Assembly: GCF_000092065.1 (NCBI RefSeq)
Contig: NC_009366.1
Coordinates: 316,001-380,000 of the forward strand
Source: Ostreococcus lucimarinus CCE9901
Lineage: Eukaryota; Chlorophyta; Mamiellophyceae; Mamiellales; Bathycoccaceae
Direction: 5' to 3'
Length of the DNA: 64,000 bases
This document shows, piece by piece, positions 53,044-61,610 of the stretch (positions are counted from its first letter, which is position 1; every line of letters starts with the position of its first letter). A program made the position numbers and the translations under genes. The notes under the pieces were generated by a model. That model did no database searches and was not told the DNA's origin. It saw only the letters and a program-made list of their open reading frames with translations.

Positions 53044-55932
53044 TTAAGACACGTGTTCTCGAGCCTTGGTGTCGCCGTCGGAGGATAAGAAGATCATGTC
53101 GCCGTCTTTTAACTTTGTGGACGGCGGCACCATGACCATGTTTACGTTGACGCGCGCGTCGGCGTCGGCGGAAGACGCGGCTTCTGCACGAATTTCCGCC
53201 ACGGTTGACCCGCGTCGGACGCTGCGAACTTCGGGTAAATCATCTTTCCAAGTGATGACCATGACGCCGTCGTTGTTGAGATCGACATTGGGAAGTTTGG
53301 CGGACGGGTTCTTCAGCGCAACTTCGGCTTCGAATTTCGCGGCTTCTTCGGTTTGGAAGATGCCTTTGCTCGGCTTGGGAGTGGTGCGCTTTCCAGCCAT
53401 GAGGATATTGAGCGCCGGCGCTTCTTCTTCGCCACGACGCCAGCGCTCTTCGCGGGCGAGCTGAGTTTGTTTCGCGCGGGCGATGCGCTTGCGCTTTTCA
53501 ATCTCTGCGGCGGTGGCGGACCAGTTGCTCAGCAAGGTTTCCTTGTCCTCGCCAGAGGCGTCGTCGCCGTCGATGGATTCGTTCAAAAGCTCTCCCGCGA
53601 CGGTTTGAAGCTGACGAATCCGCATATCGACGTCATCGTCGTCGAGCGACGACAAATCGTCGTCAGAATCATTTGCATCATCCGCGCCCTCGATGACAAT
53701 TTCCGCCGTCACGCGCGTCTTGTGCCCGAGGTTGTCGACGCGATGCCAGCGCTGGTCGACGCAATAGCAAAACTCAGAGATGAAAAATTCGCTCGTGCCT
53801 TGACGGGCGCTGGTCAAACCGGACGCAATGACCTCTTTCATGAGCGCTTCGTGATGTTTATCAGCCATCCAAGCCGCGACGTCACTCCACTCACTACGCA
53901 TCGGTTCGGCGACGAGCATGCGCGAGCCATTGGCGTCGATGACGACGCCACAACTTCGGCGCCCGCTTGACACGAGTTGTACGCCACCGCCGACCGAAGG
54001 AGTTTCGTCCGTGTGTGACGCATCTTGATACGACTTCGAAGCGAACTTGGGCTTCCCTTTGTACATCCATTGGGCAGCGACACCAAACTCAGCGGCGTCG
54101 TGCATCGAACGCGTGCGCACTTGCACCTCGAGAGGTGCGCCGTCGGGTCCACCGATGGCGGTGTGAAGCGACCTATACCCGGTTTTCTTGGCGTTGGTGA
54201 TGTAATCGTCATACTCTCCTTCGATTGGGCGATACATCTTGTGAATCAAGTCGAGAAGCGCGTAGCATGCGTCGATTTCTCGTTCTGTGCCTCGCTCAGA
54301 CGTGCTCGCGTCACCGACGACGATGCGCATCGCGCGCGTGTCGCACACGCGTTCGAATGGTAAATTCTTGCGCTTCATCTTCATGTACGTGCTGTACGCG
54401 CTCTTTAGCCGCGAAGACACCGAGATGTTCAAATCGCTTTGAGTCGTATAGCCATCCATGAGAAGTTCGCTCCACAATCGACCGCGAATCGCGTCCAGAG
54501 TGCTCAGCGACGCGGCGATGCTCCCAGGTAGCGCGGTCAATCCTTCGACTTGCAACGAATCACCCTCGCGAGTAGACAACCAATCGAAAGAAGGTATACT
54601 CTCGATGCGATGCTTCACATCTAACTGCCAAGGCGCATATCGGTCGTCATCGTGTGACCCGCTTCCGTCAAACGAGTCGCTCTCCGTTTCCTCCTTGGCG
54701 CCGAAAAACGACACAGCGTCCAAACCAAAAAACGAACTCGGAGACGATTCCGTTTGCCCCGTCTGCTTTGACTTCGAGCTCGATCGCGCGCGGCCACTCA
54801 TGTCTTTCGCGCGCGGTTTCCAAGCCTTCGATCGCGCCGTCATGATGCCGTCGAAATTCTCCGGGTCGAGCACGGCGAAGCACAAATCCTCGAGCTCTGA
54901 TTTGATGGCCCACATCCCGAGCTTTTCGGCGAGCGAGCACCACACGCGAAGCGTTTCGTTGGCGATGTCCATCGCCTTTTCCTCGCTTGATATCGCGTAT
55001 ATCGTTCGCATGTTGTGCAAACGGTCGGCGATTTTAATCAAAAACACCCGCGGGTCGCGAACGATGAGCAACAAAATCTTGCGCAGCTGAGTCAAATCTT
55101 CCTCGCTCAGCTTCGCCTTGACTTCGACGTCGTCGACGTCTCGTCGTCGGCGACGCATGACTTCGTTCATCTGACCCACGCGTGAGACCTGAATCACCAA
55201 ATTATACACCCGCGTCCCGAACGTCGCCTTGAGCGTCTCATCCGTGCACGCCGTGTCGTCCAACACGTCGTGCAACAAGCACGCGCACACGGCGTCTCGA
55301 CTTCTCGACCCATTCCCGGGTAAATTCGCCGCTAAAATCTTCGCTGACTCCACGCAATGCTTGGCGTACGAGTCCCCATTCTTTCTGCGCTGTCCGCGGT
55401 GCCAAGACGCGGCGAAAGCCAGCGCGCGCTTCACCTCGGGTTCTTGGAAAATCGCGTATCGCGACACGTCGACGCCGTGCAACGTCTTCCCGTCAAAGTC
55501 CCGCGACTCCCCCACCCAAGACGCATCCGCGCTCTCCGCTCGCGCCGACGCCCATCCACCCCTATTACTCGCATCATCGCTCGCATCGCTCCCGAACACT
55601 CGCCCCTTCCACGCGCGCTCCCACATAAACGCCGTCGCCCCCACGCACGCCGAAGTCACGAAACTCGCCAAAAACGCCTCGTTGAATTCCCCGAGCTCCG
55701 TCGCCCGCTGACTCATCCGCACGAAAAAATCCGGCGCCTCGGGCGGTAAAACCCGCGTCCGCGTCTTCTCCGCGCGCCGTCGCGCCCCCCTCTCCCCCCT
55801 TCCGCCCGCGCGCGTCGCGAACGCGCGTCCCGGTCGTCCATCTTTCGTTCGCGCGCGCGCCTTCCCTCGCGCGCGTCGCGCGAGACGGACGCCCGTCTCG
55901 CGTCCCGGTCGTCCCGCGGCGATCGTCGACAT
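53044..55932 (-). CDS. RSH: RelA/SpoT homologue (RSH), plastid stringent-response enzyme
   Basis: Makes and/or degrades ppGpp. From the ATG at 55932 (MSTIAAGRPGRETG) it encodes 962 aa; ATGs at 55974 and 56091 are alternatives. A basic plastid-type leader is followed by the HD hydrolase domain (ALAFAASWHRGQRRKNGDSYAKHCVESAKIL, CLLHDVLDDTACTD, FLIKIADRLHNMRTIYA), with the HD pair kept. The synthetase domain has LPFERVCDTRAMRIVVGD, YDDYITNAKKTGYRSLHTAIGGPDG and LEVQVRTRSMHDAAEFGVAAQW. A TGS-like domain (about 880-950, DGVMVITWKDDLPEV) ends the protein. The insert between HD and synthetase is longer than in bacteria. Nearest plant class is probably RSH1; whether hydrolase, synthetase or both are active cannot be read from sequence. 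Confidence 0.92.
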   Translation of the reverse strand: MSTIAAGRPGRETGVRLARRARGKARARTKDGRPGRAFATRAGGRGERGARRRAEKTRTRVLPPEAPDFFVRMSQRATELGEFNEAFLASFVTSACVGATAFMWERAWKGRVFGSDASDDASNRGGWASARAESADASWVGESRDFDGKTLHGVDVSRYAIFQEPEVKRALAFAASWHRGQRRKNGDSYAKHCVESAKILAANLPGNGSRSRDAVCACLLHDVLDDTACTDETLKATFGTRVYNLVIQVSRVGQMNEVMRRRRRDVDDVEVKAKLSEEDLTQLRKILLLIVRDPRVFLIKIADRLHNMRTIYAISSEEKAMDIANETLRVWCSLAEKLGMWAIKSELEDLCFAVLDPENFDGIMTARSKAWKPRAKDMSGRARSSSKSKQTGQTESSPSSFFGLDAVSFFGAKEETESDSFDGSGSHDDDRYAPWQLDVKHRIESIPSFDWLSTREGDSLQVEGLTALPGSIAASLSTLDAIRGRLWSELLMDGYTTQSDLNISVSSRLKSAYSTYMKMKRKNLPFERVCDTRAMRIVVGDASTSERGTEREIDACYALLDLIHKMYRPIEGEYDDYITNAKKTGYRSLHTAIGGPDGAPLEVQVRTRSMHDAAEFGVAAQWMYKGKPKFASKSYQDASHTDETPSVGGGVQLVSSGRRSCGVVIDANGSRMLVAEPMRSEWSDVAAWMADKHHEALMKEVIASGLTSARQGTSEFFISEFCYCVDQRWHRVDNLGHKTRVTAEIVIEGADDANDSDDDLSSLDDDDVDMRIRQLQTVAGELLNESIDGDDASGEDKETLLSNWSATAAEIEKRKRIARAKQTQLAREERWRRGEEEAPALNILMAGKRTTPKPSKGIFQTEEAAKFEAEVALKNPSAKLPNVDLNNDGVMVITWKDDLPEVRSVRRGSTVAEIRAEAASSADADARVNVNMVMVPPSTKLKDGDMIFLSSDGDTKAREHVS

Positions 55933-56271
55933 CGACGGGTTCCCTCGCGTCGCGATCTCGACGCCGCGGCACATTCGCGCGCGAGTGTGCGCGCGAATGC
56001 GCGCGCGAATCCGACGCGGCGTCGTCGCGGTCGGTTCGCGGTCGGTTCGAACGCGCTGTGCAAATTGACGTCTCACTGTTTGCGCACACACCGACCGACC
56101 GTGAGGTCACACGCGGGTGTCCATCGCGAGGCGCGTCTTTCGCGCGGGAGACCTGAGACTCGATGCCGGTGCGTGGCCCCTAAATACGACGTCATCGCGC
56201 GATAAAAAAAGCGTCAACCCTAACGGTCGGTCGGCCGTTGCGATCGATTCGCCGTCGCGCGCCGTCGAACG
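55933..56271. other. 339-bp divergent region (RSH / acyl-CoA oxidase-like)
   Basis: GC-rich on the RSH side (Arg-coding leader possible up to 56091); an AT-richer segment at about 56175-56222 (CGCGATAAAAAAAGCG) lies just before the acyl-CoA oxidase-like ATG and is a candidate core promoter. No gene seen. Confidence 0.45.
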
Positions 56272-57750
56272 ATGACGCGCGACGACCACGCCGACGTGCA
56301 CGCGGTCGCGAGGGCGCTCGCGAGGGCGCCGAAACGCGCGACGCGGCGCACGGCGAAGGCGCTGCGCGCGCTCGTCTCGCGGCGCGGCGCGCTGACGTTC
56401 ACGGACGTCGAGGACGACCCGGCGCGGTTCTTCGCCGCGCACCGCGCGCTGGCGACGCACGCGACGACGCTGGGACCGGGATTTTGGATACGGTTCACGG
56501 TGCAGTATAACTTGTTCGCGGGGACGTGCGCGGCGCTGGGGACGGAGGCGCAGCGCGCGCGGTTGGAGACGCTGCGACGGCGCGGGACGCTGGGGTGCTT
56601 TTGTTTGACGGAACGGCTCGCGGGGGTGAACAGTGGGTTGGTGGTGCACACGCGCGCGGATTGGGACGGGAAGACGGGAGGGTACGTGATCAACAGCGGG
56701 GAAGGGGACGGCGGGACGAAGAATTGGATTTCGCAAGGGTTGACGGCGGACGCGGCGGTCGTCGTCGCGAATTTGTTCGTGAAGGGTCGATCTTTCGGAC
56801 CGCACGGGTTTTTGGTGACGATGCGCGAGGGGGCGTTCGGGCGTCTGGCGCGAGGGATCACCGTCGGCGATATGGGTTTGAAAACGACTGGTAACGATCT
56901 CGACAACGCCTGGGTGCGATTCGACGACTTTCGCGCGCCCGCGGAGTCGTTACTGGCTAAATATGGGGACGTCGACGCGAGTACCGGTGAGTACGTGGCG
57001 AAAAAAGAAGGGATTCGCACGATGGACATGATCGGTCAGCGTTTGTTCACCGGGCGCGTGGCTGTGGCGCAGGCGGCGTTGACGTTTGTGCGCAGACTCT
57101 TCGACGACACGAAGCGGTACTCGGACCAGAAGCCCTGCACTATGCGCGGTGATTCGCCGGCGTTGACGGACGTACCTCAACTGCGCGCGCTTTACGATGA
57201 AGGCTACGCGACGATCGATCGTTTGGATGCGTACGTGAAGCAGTGCGAAAATGAATTGTGCCAGTGCTTGCGGCGACGCGAAATCCCAGACGCGGTTCTA
57301 GTCCAAGCCATCGCCGTGGCGAAGATAAAAGCCGTGGAGGGCGCGATCGATCTCGCGTTTCGCCTGAAGCAAGAAGTCGGGTCGTATGCCTTGATGTCTG
57401 GCACAGGATTCGACAACACGGACTTTCTGCAGTGCTGCAAATTTGCCGAAGGAGATAGCCGTATTTTGTCGCAAAAGCTCGCGCGCGACTGCTTCGGCGC
57501 ATTTCAACGCAACGATCAACGCAGCGCGGTCGGGGTAAAGTCGGAGATCGAGCTTGATTTATGCCAGCGAATCGATGAACACATGCGAGACGCGCGCGAA
57601 GCAAATGCAAACGTGAGTAAGATCGAAGCGTGGGATTCGGCGTGGCGCGAGGTGTATCGTCTCGCCGAAGTCATTTGCGAGCGCGTGATGCATGAAAAGA
57701 GTTTCGCCGCCGCTGCCGCGGCGGGATCGGTCACGCGTTCGAAACTGTAG
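56272..57750 (+). CDS. Peroxisomal acyl-CoA oxidase/dehydrogenase-family protein
   Basis: 492 aa flavoprotein of the acyl-CoA oxidase/dehydrogenase superfamily. The FAD/substrate domains show GTLGCFCLTERLAGVNSG, YVINSGEGDGGTKNWISQGLTADAAVVVANL, ITVGDMGLKTTGNDLDNAWVRFDDFRAPAESLL, and the oxidase-like helix block IGQRLFTGRVAVAQAALTFVRRLFDDTKRYSDQ. The last three residues are SKL, a canonical PTS1 peroxisome signal, fitting a beta-oxidation enzyme that passes electrons to O2. Plant ACX1-type oxidases are about 665 aa; this one lacks most of their C-terminal domain, so its chain-length specificity and even reaction are uncertain. Confidence 0.87.
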   Translation: MTRDDHADVHAVARALARAPKRATRRTAKALRALVSRRGALTFTDVEDDPARFFAAHRALATHATTLGPGFWIRFTVQYNLFAGTCAALGTEAQRARLETLRRRGTLGCFCLTERLAGVNSGLVVHTRADWDGKTGGYVINSGEGDGGTKNWISQGLTADAAVVVANLFVKGRSFGPHGFLVTMREGAFGRLARGITVGDMGLKTTGNDLDNAWVRFDDFRAPAESLLAKYGDVDASTGEYVAKKEGIRTMDMIGQRLFTGRVAVAQAALTFVRRLFDDTKRYSDQKPCTMRGDSPALTDVPQLRALYDEGYATIDRLDAYVKQCENELCQCLRRREIPDAVLVQAIAVAKIKAVEGAIDLAFRLKQEVGSYALMSGTGFDNTDFLQCCKFAEGDSRILSQKLARDCFGAFQRNDQRSAVGVKSEIELDLCQRIDEHMRDAREANANVSKIEAWDSAWREVYRLAEVICERVMHEKSFAAAAAAGSVTRSKL

Positions 57751-57852
57751 CGTTGGTGCGGCTGATGACTGTAAATATTACTTTAGAACTACTTTGCGAC
57801 TGATTTACAACGCGTCTACGATTGAGTGAAAAGATTGGCGAAACGTCGACGT

Positions 57853-59220
57853 TTAACGTCGCGAGCGACCGTCGTCCCGTCCTCGTTCTCGGTCTCGCGA
57901 TCGGTCACGCTTGCGATCGCGGTCTCGCGATCGCGATCGATCTCGCTTGCGATCGCGGTCTCGTGATCGCGACCGGTCTCGCTTGCGGTCGCGACGCTCG
58001 TCTTTGTCTCTGTGCGAATATTTGCGGTCGCGATGCTTGTCGTCGCGCTTGCCCGCGCTCTTATTGTCTTGCACCATGGCGTAACGCGCATTGCCACCGC
58101 TGATATGACCCATGGCGTTAGATTTGATCTCAAACGTTCGCCCAGCGCCCTGAAACGTGCGCTTCATGCCTCGACTGGATTTACCATCCGCCTCGTCAAA
58201 GTCCTCCTCCGTCCCACCGTTTTTCCCGAAACGCTTGAAATTCTTCCAAAGATGATGCATCGATTGCGAAAAGTCGACGTGAATGCGTCTGTCGTCGATC
58301 AAAACATTATCCATCTTGAAGTACGCCTGCTCGGCCTCGTGTTTGTGCTCAAAGTTAACGAAGGCGTACCCAAGACTCGCTCCCGTCTTGAAGTCGCGAA
58401 TGACGTCGCACGACAATACCTTACCAAATCGACTGAAAATGATTTCTAAATCCTCATCCGTAGTCACTGGGTTCAATTTGCACACAAAGAGCGATTCTTC
58501 CGGCGGTTTTGCGTCCGCATCGGGCAAGTCTCCTATGAGTTCAAGGACGACGGCTCGATTGTGCGCCTCGCGCCCACGCTTCTCCTCTTCAATCTGTGCC
58601 TCATCCTTATTCATCTCCGCGTTGACATCGAAATCATCCTCTAACCTATCATCATCGGGGTCCTCTTTTCTAGGCGGCGACGCGTCCGGGACGAGTTCGG
58701 CGAACCCCGGGGGATCGTCGAACGGGTCGTCCAGCACGACGCAGTGCTTTATGCGAATATTCTGCCACGGTCGTCCACTTTCATCGCAATACGCCTCATT
58801 AATCGCCCTCAACACGTCCATCCCCTCTGAAACCTCCCCAAATATCGTTCGCGTCCCATCCAACGCGTCTACCGCGCCCGCGCGCGTCGTGATGATGAAC
58901 TGCGACGCGTTCGCGTTCTCCGCCGCCGGCGCCATGCTCACCGTTCCAAACTTTTCATGCTTCCGCGTCGCGTGTATCTCATCCTCGAAGAACCGCGCTT
59001 GCTCGCCGTACAGAAACTTAAACACCGAGTCTCCACCGCGCCCGGTGTTCGTGGGATCGCCCGTCTGCGCCATGAAATCCTTTTGAATGTCGAAAAACTT
59101 GCAGTGGTTGTAATACTTCATCTTGCACAGCTTGACGAAATTCAGGCACGTCTTCGGGGCGTCGTCGACGAACAGGTCGATGACGATGTCCCCTTTCGAG
59201 GTCTCGAGCAGGACCGCCAT
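57853..59220 (-). CDS. CYP59: Cyclophilin with RRM and RS tail (PPIL4/CYP59)
   Basis: Nuclear peptidyl-prolyl isomerase that links RNA polymerase II CTD and splicing. From the ATG at 59220 ([17 protein letters not shown]) it encodes 455 aa. The cyclophilin domain (1-165) has [38 protein letters not shown] and [10 protein letters not shown]. The RRM (about 240-320) has [23 protein letters not shown] and [18 protein letters not shown]. The C-terminus is a basic Arg/Asp/Ser repeat region encoded by a 36-bp DNA repeat. Length and order equal plant CYP59 (506) and human PPIL4 (492). The shorter zinc-knuckle-free layout is as in PPIL4. Confidence 0.96.
   Translation of the reverse strand: MAVLLETSKGDIVIDLFVDDAPKTCLNFVKLCKMKYYNHCKFFDIQKDFMAQTGDPTNTGRGGDSVFKFLYGEQARFFEDEIHATRKHEKFGTVSMAPAAENANASQFIITTRAGAVDALDGTRTIFGEVSEGMDVLRAINEAYCDESGRPWQNIRIKHCVVLDDPFDDPPGFAELVPDASPPRKEDPDDDRLEDDFDVNAEMNKDEAQIEEEKRGREAHNRAVVLELIGDLPDADAKPPEESLFVCKLNPVTTDEDLEIIFSRFGKVLSCDVIRDFKTGASLGYAFVNFEHKHEAEQAYFKMDNVLIDDRRIHVDFSQSMHHLWKNFKRFGKNGGTEEDFDEADGKSSRGMKRTFQGAGRTFEIKSNAMGHISGGNARYAMVQDNKSAGKRDDKHRDRKYSHRDKDERRDRKRDRSRSRDRDRKRDRSRSRDRDRKRDRSRDRERGRDDGRSRR
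57908..58003 (-). repeat. 36-bp direct repeat (2.7 copies) coding the RS/RD tail
   Basis: Units begin at 57908, 57944 and 57980 with CGCTTGCG(A/G)TCGCG; each encodes a 12-residue block of the type [12 protein letters not shown]. The period is a multiple of three, so the frame is kept. Confidence 0.9.
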
Positions 59221-59420
59221 GGGCGCCGCGCGCGCGTCGCTCTGTGCGATTTCAGCGTTAACCTCGATGGAGTCGTCACAGTTCGACGCGTTCGCGCGCG
59301 CCTCGAAAGCCTCGCGCGCGCGTTCGCGAGCGCGTATCGTAAGAAACCGTCGCACTTCGCGACTCGGGACGCGAGACCGTCGACGCGCGCGACGCACGCG
59401 GAGGAAACCGATCGATCGCG

Positions 59421-60041
59421 ATGGCGGAAGGATTACCGCGCGAGGAGGTCGAGCGCATGCTCTTCTTCGAGGACGCGCGAGCGCGCGCCGAGGCCGAGCA
59501 CAGACAAAACCCGCACGACGCGCAAGTGCTCACGCGATGGGGCGGCGCGCTGCTGGAGCTGGCGCACTTTCGACAGGGCCCAGAGGCCGTGGACATGATC
59601 GAGGAGGCGGTGGAAAAGTTTGAGAGCGCGTTGGAGATCAACCCGAAGAAACACGACGCGCTGTGGTGCCTGGGAAACGCGCTGACGAGTCAAGGATTCC
59701 TGTTCCCGGAAGCGCGCGAGGCGATGAAGTACTTTGAAGAAGCGAAGTCGTGCTTCCGACGGGCGCTGGAGGAGGAGCCGAATAACGAGATTTATCGCAA
59801 GGCGCTGGAGATGACGGATAAAGCGCCAGGTTTGCACGCAGAGTTGCAGCGACAGCTCGCGGAACAAGCGGCGCATCAGCAGGCGTACGGCGGTGGGATG
59901 GGCGGCGGCGGTGGGATGGGCGCCGGGGCGAATAAGGCGGACGACGAGCACGACTTTTATTGGGACGTCCTCGGGTGGTGCACGTTCGGTTTGATCGCCA
60001 CGTCTTGGCTCGTCATGGCGCAGATGCAAACCGCGCAGTGA
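59421..60041 (+). CDS. TOM20: Plant-type TOM20 mitochondrial import receptor
   Basis: Outer-membrane receptor for mitochondrial presequences. 206 aa. The N-terminal TPR-like domain reads [68 protein letters not shown], and [28 protein letters not shown], matching plant TOM20. A Gly/Met-rich linker leads to one C-terminal helix ([21 protein letters not shown]), the tail-anchor orientation that sets plant TOM20 apart from the N-anchored animal/fungal form. Length is typical (about 200). Divergent from CYP59 by 200 bp. Confidence 0.95.
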   Translation: MAEGLPREEVERMLFFEDARARAEAEHRQNPHDAQVLTRWGGALLELAHFRQGPEAVDMIEEAVEKFESALEINPKKHDALWCLGNALTSQGFLFPEAREAMKYFEEAKSCFRRALEEEPNNEIYRKALEMTDKAPGLHAELQRQLAEQAAHQQAYGGGMGGGGGMGAGANKADDEHDFYWDVLGWCTFGLIATSWLVMAQMQTAQ

Positions 60042-60218
60042 TGCGTTCGTGGAAAACTAATCGTTCGCTAAACGCTCGTAGCGCTTGAAATTAGACGTTT
60101 CACCTTTTCAACCTCGCGTTTTCAAACTCGCTCGGGACAGCCGAGCGGGACGACAGCCGCATTCTCGCGCATGCTCCTCGGCGTCGGCGCGCGATTTCAA
60201 ATCGTCTTACAACGCACG

Positions 60219-61166
60219 ATGTCGAACAAAATAACCGCTCTCGGCGCCGCCAAACCGAAGGCGCAGATGGGGCTCGGCGCTTTTCTCGTCAAGGGTGTCA
60301 AGATGAGCGAAAACAAAATCCTCGCCGCGAGCGCGCCCACGCGCGCGGTCGCCGTCGAAGCGAAGGCGAAAGAGAACGCGGCGAGCGCTTCGACGAACAC
60401 CGCGGAAGGCGCGGGCGCGGAGGCGACGAAGGCGGAGAAGACGACGTCGCGCGGGAGAAAGACTTCAAAACCGGCGTCGTTCGAAGCGTCGCCGGCGAAG
60501 CGCGCGAAGAAAGCGGCCGGCCCCGGCCCCGATCGCTCGCACGAAAAGAAACACTGGGAAGCAGGTCGTCATCGAGTCGTAGGCGTGGACGAAGCGGGAC
60601 GGGGACCGTTGGCAGGACCTGTGGTGGCGGCGGCGTGCTTCGTGCCGAAGGATTGCGTCGTCGACTGCGTCAACGACTCCAAGCAGCTCACTGAGGAGGG
60701 CAGAGAGGAGATCTTCGAGGAGCTCATGGCGAATAAGGATATCGAGTACGGGGTGTGCGTGATCGATCAAGATCGCATCGATGAGATTAATATTTTGGAG
60801 TGCACGATGGAGGCGATGCACCGAAGCGCCGCCGACGTGCCGAACGTGGACTGGGTGTTAATCGACGGGAATCGCGTTCCGAAGCCGCTGGAAGGCAAAG
60901 CCGAAGCGATCGTGAAAGGTGACGCGAAGAACGTCGCCATCGCCGCCGCGTCTATCATCGCCAAGGTCACGCGGGATCGAATGATGCTCGAAATCGACAA
61001 GGAATTTCCGATGTACGGCTTCAAGGACCACAAAGGATACGGCACCAAGGCGCACATGGCGGCGATCGACAAACACGGCCCGTGCGTGTACCACAGGAAA
61101 ACCTTCGCGCCGATCAAGCACATGGACTTGTCTAAGTGGCCGGAGTGCATGAAGAAGAAGACCTAG
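60219..61166 (+). CDS. RNHB: Bacterial-type ribonuclease HII
   Basis: Removes ribonucleotides and RNA primers from DNA. From the ATG at 60219 it encodes 315 aa; an in-frame ATG at 60171 would add 16 residues (MLLGVGARFQIVLQR), which could be an organelle signal. The catalytic domain starts HRVVGVDEAGRGPLAGPVVAAACFV (first acidic residues D, E), then DGNRVPKPL, KGDAKNVAIAAASIIAKVTRD and the bacterial signature GYGTKAHMAAIDKHGPC. The N-terminal 95 residues are disordered, Lys/Ala-rich, with a PIP-like QMGLGAFL at 16-23. Closer in style to bacterial RnhB than to eukaryotic RNASEH2A. Convergent with the DMAC1-like gene (68 bp). Confidence 0.9.
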   Translation: MSNKITALGAAKPKAQMGLGAFLVKGVKMSENKILAASAPTRAVAVEAKAKENAASASTNTAEGAGAEATKAEKTTSRGRKTSKPASFEASPAKRAKKAAGPGPDRSHEKKHWEAGRHRVVGVDEAGRGPLAGPVVAAACFVPKDCVVDCVNDSKQLTEEGREEIFEELMANKDIEYGVCVIDQDRIDEINILECTMEAMHRSAADVPNVDWVLIDGNRVPKPLEGKAEAIVKGDAKNVAIAAASIIAKVTRDRMMLEIDKEFPMYGFKDHKGYGTKAHMAAIDKHGPCVYHRKTFAPIKHMDLSKWPECMKKKT

Positions 61167-61234
61167 TGCGCGCTATCGATTCAATACAACTATTTCTGCT
61201 ACGCTACGCTCGACGCGACGGTCCCGCTCTCGCC

Positions 61235-61534
61235 CTACATCACCGCCCGGTACACCCCGAGCGCGACGAACGCCGCCGCGAACGCCCCCATGGCGATCTT
61301 ATGCGACAAAACGCGTCGAGGTTCTCGGTACACCTCCCACGTCACCATCGCCGCGCCCACGGCGCAGGCGGACGTGCCTAAAACTCGACAGCTCAGGCAA
61401 TCGTCGGCGTTCGTCGCCTTCGCGCTCGTTCGCGGGGCGTAGGTGAGGTGCGAGAACGGAATCGACGTCGCGGCGCGCGCGCTCGACGCGGCGCTCGATT
61501 CGCGCGCGCGCGCGCCGTCGACGCCGTCGGGCAT
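61235..61534 (-). CDS. DMAC1/TMEM261-like (DUF4536) small membrane protein
   Basis: 99 aa. A polar N-terminus is followed by DDCLSCRVLGTSACAVGAAMVTWEVYR, where DCxxCRxxG plus a hydrophobic helix is the DUF4536 pattern, and a second helix AMGAFAAAFVALGVYRAVM at the very end. Human DMAC1 helps assemble the distal membrane arm of mitochondrial complex I; the same role is a family-based guess. Short length keeps confidence moderate, but it fills the only space between two convergent and tandem neighbours and has a clear pattern. Confidence 0.68.
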   Translation of the reverse strand: MPDGVDGARARESSAASSARAATSIPFSHLTYAPRTSAKATNADDCLSCRVLGTSACAVGAAMVTWEVYREPRRVLSHKIAMGAFAAAFVALGVYRAVM

Positions 61535-61610
61535 GTCGTCGAGGTCTGAGGAGGCGTGGTCGGCGGTTAGTTGAGCTTTCGCGCGCGGCGGTTGCGTCTA
61601 ATATATGTTA

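Noticed and set aside
57908-58003. Regular 36-bp repeat as a possible CRISPR array
   Set aside because: No spacers; it is an in-frame coding repeat of the CYP59 RS tail.
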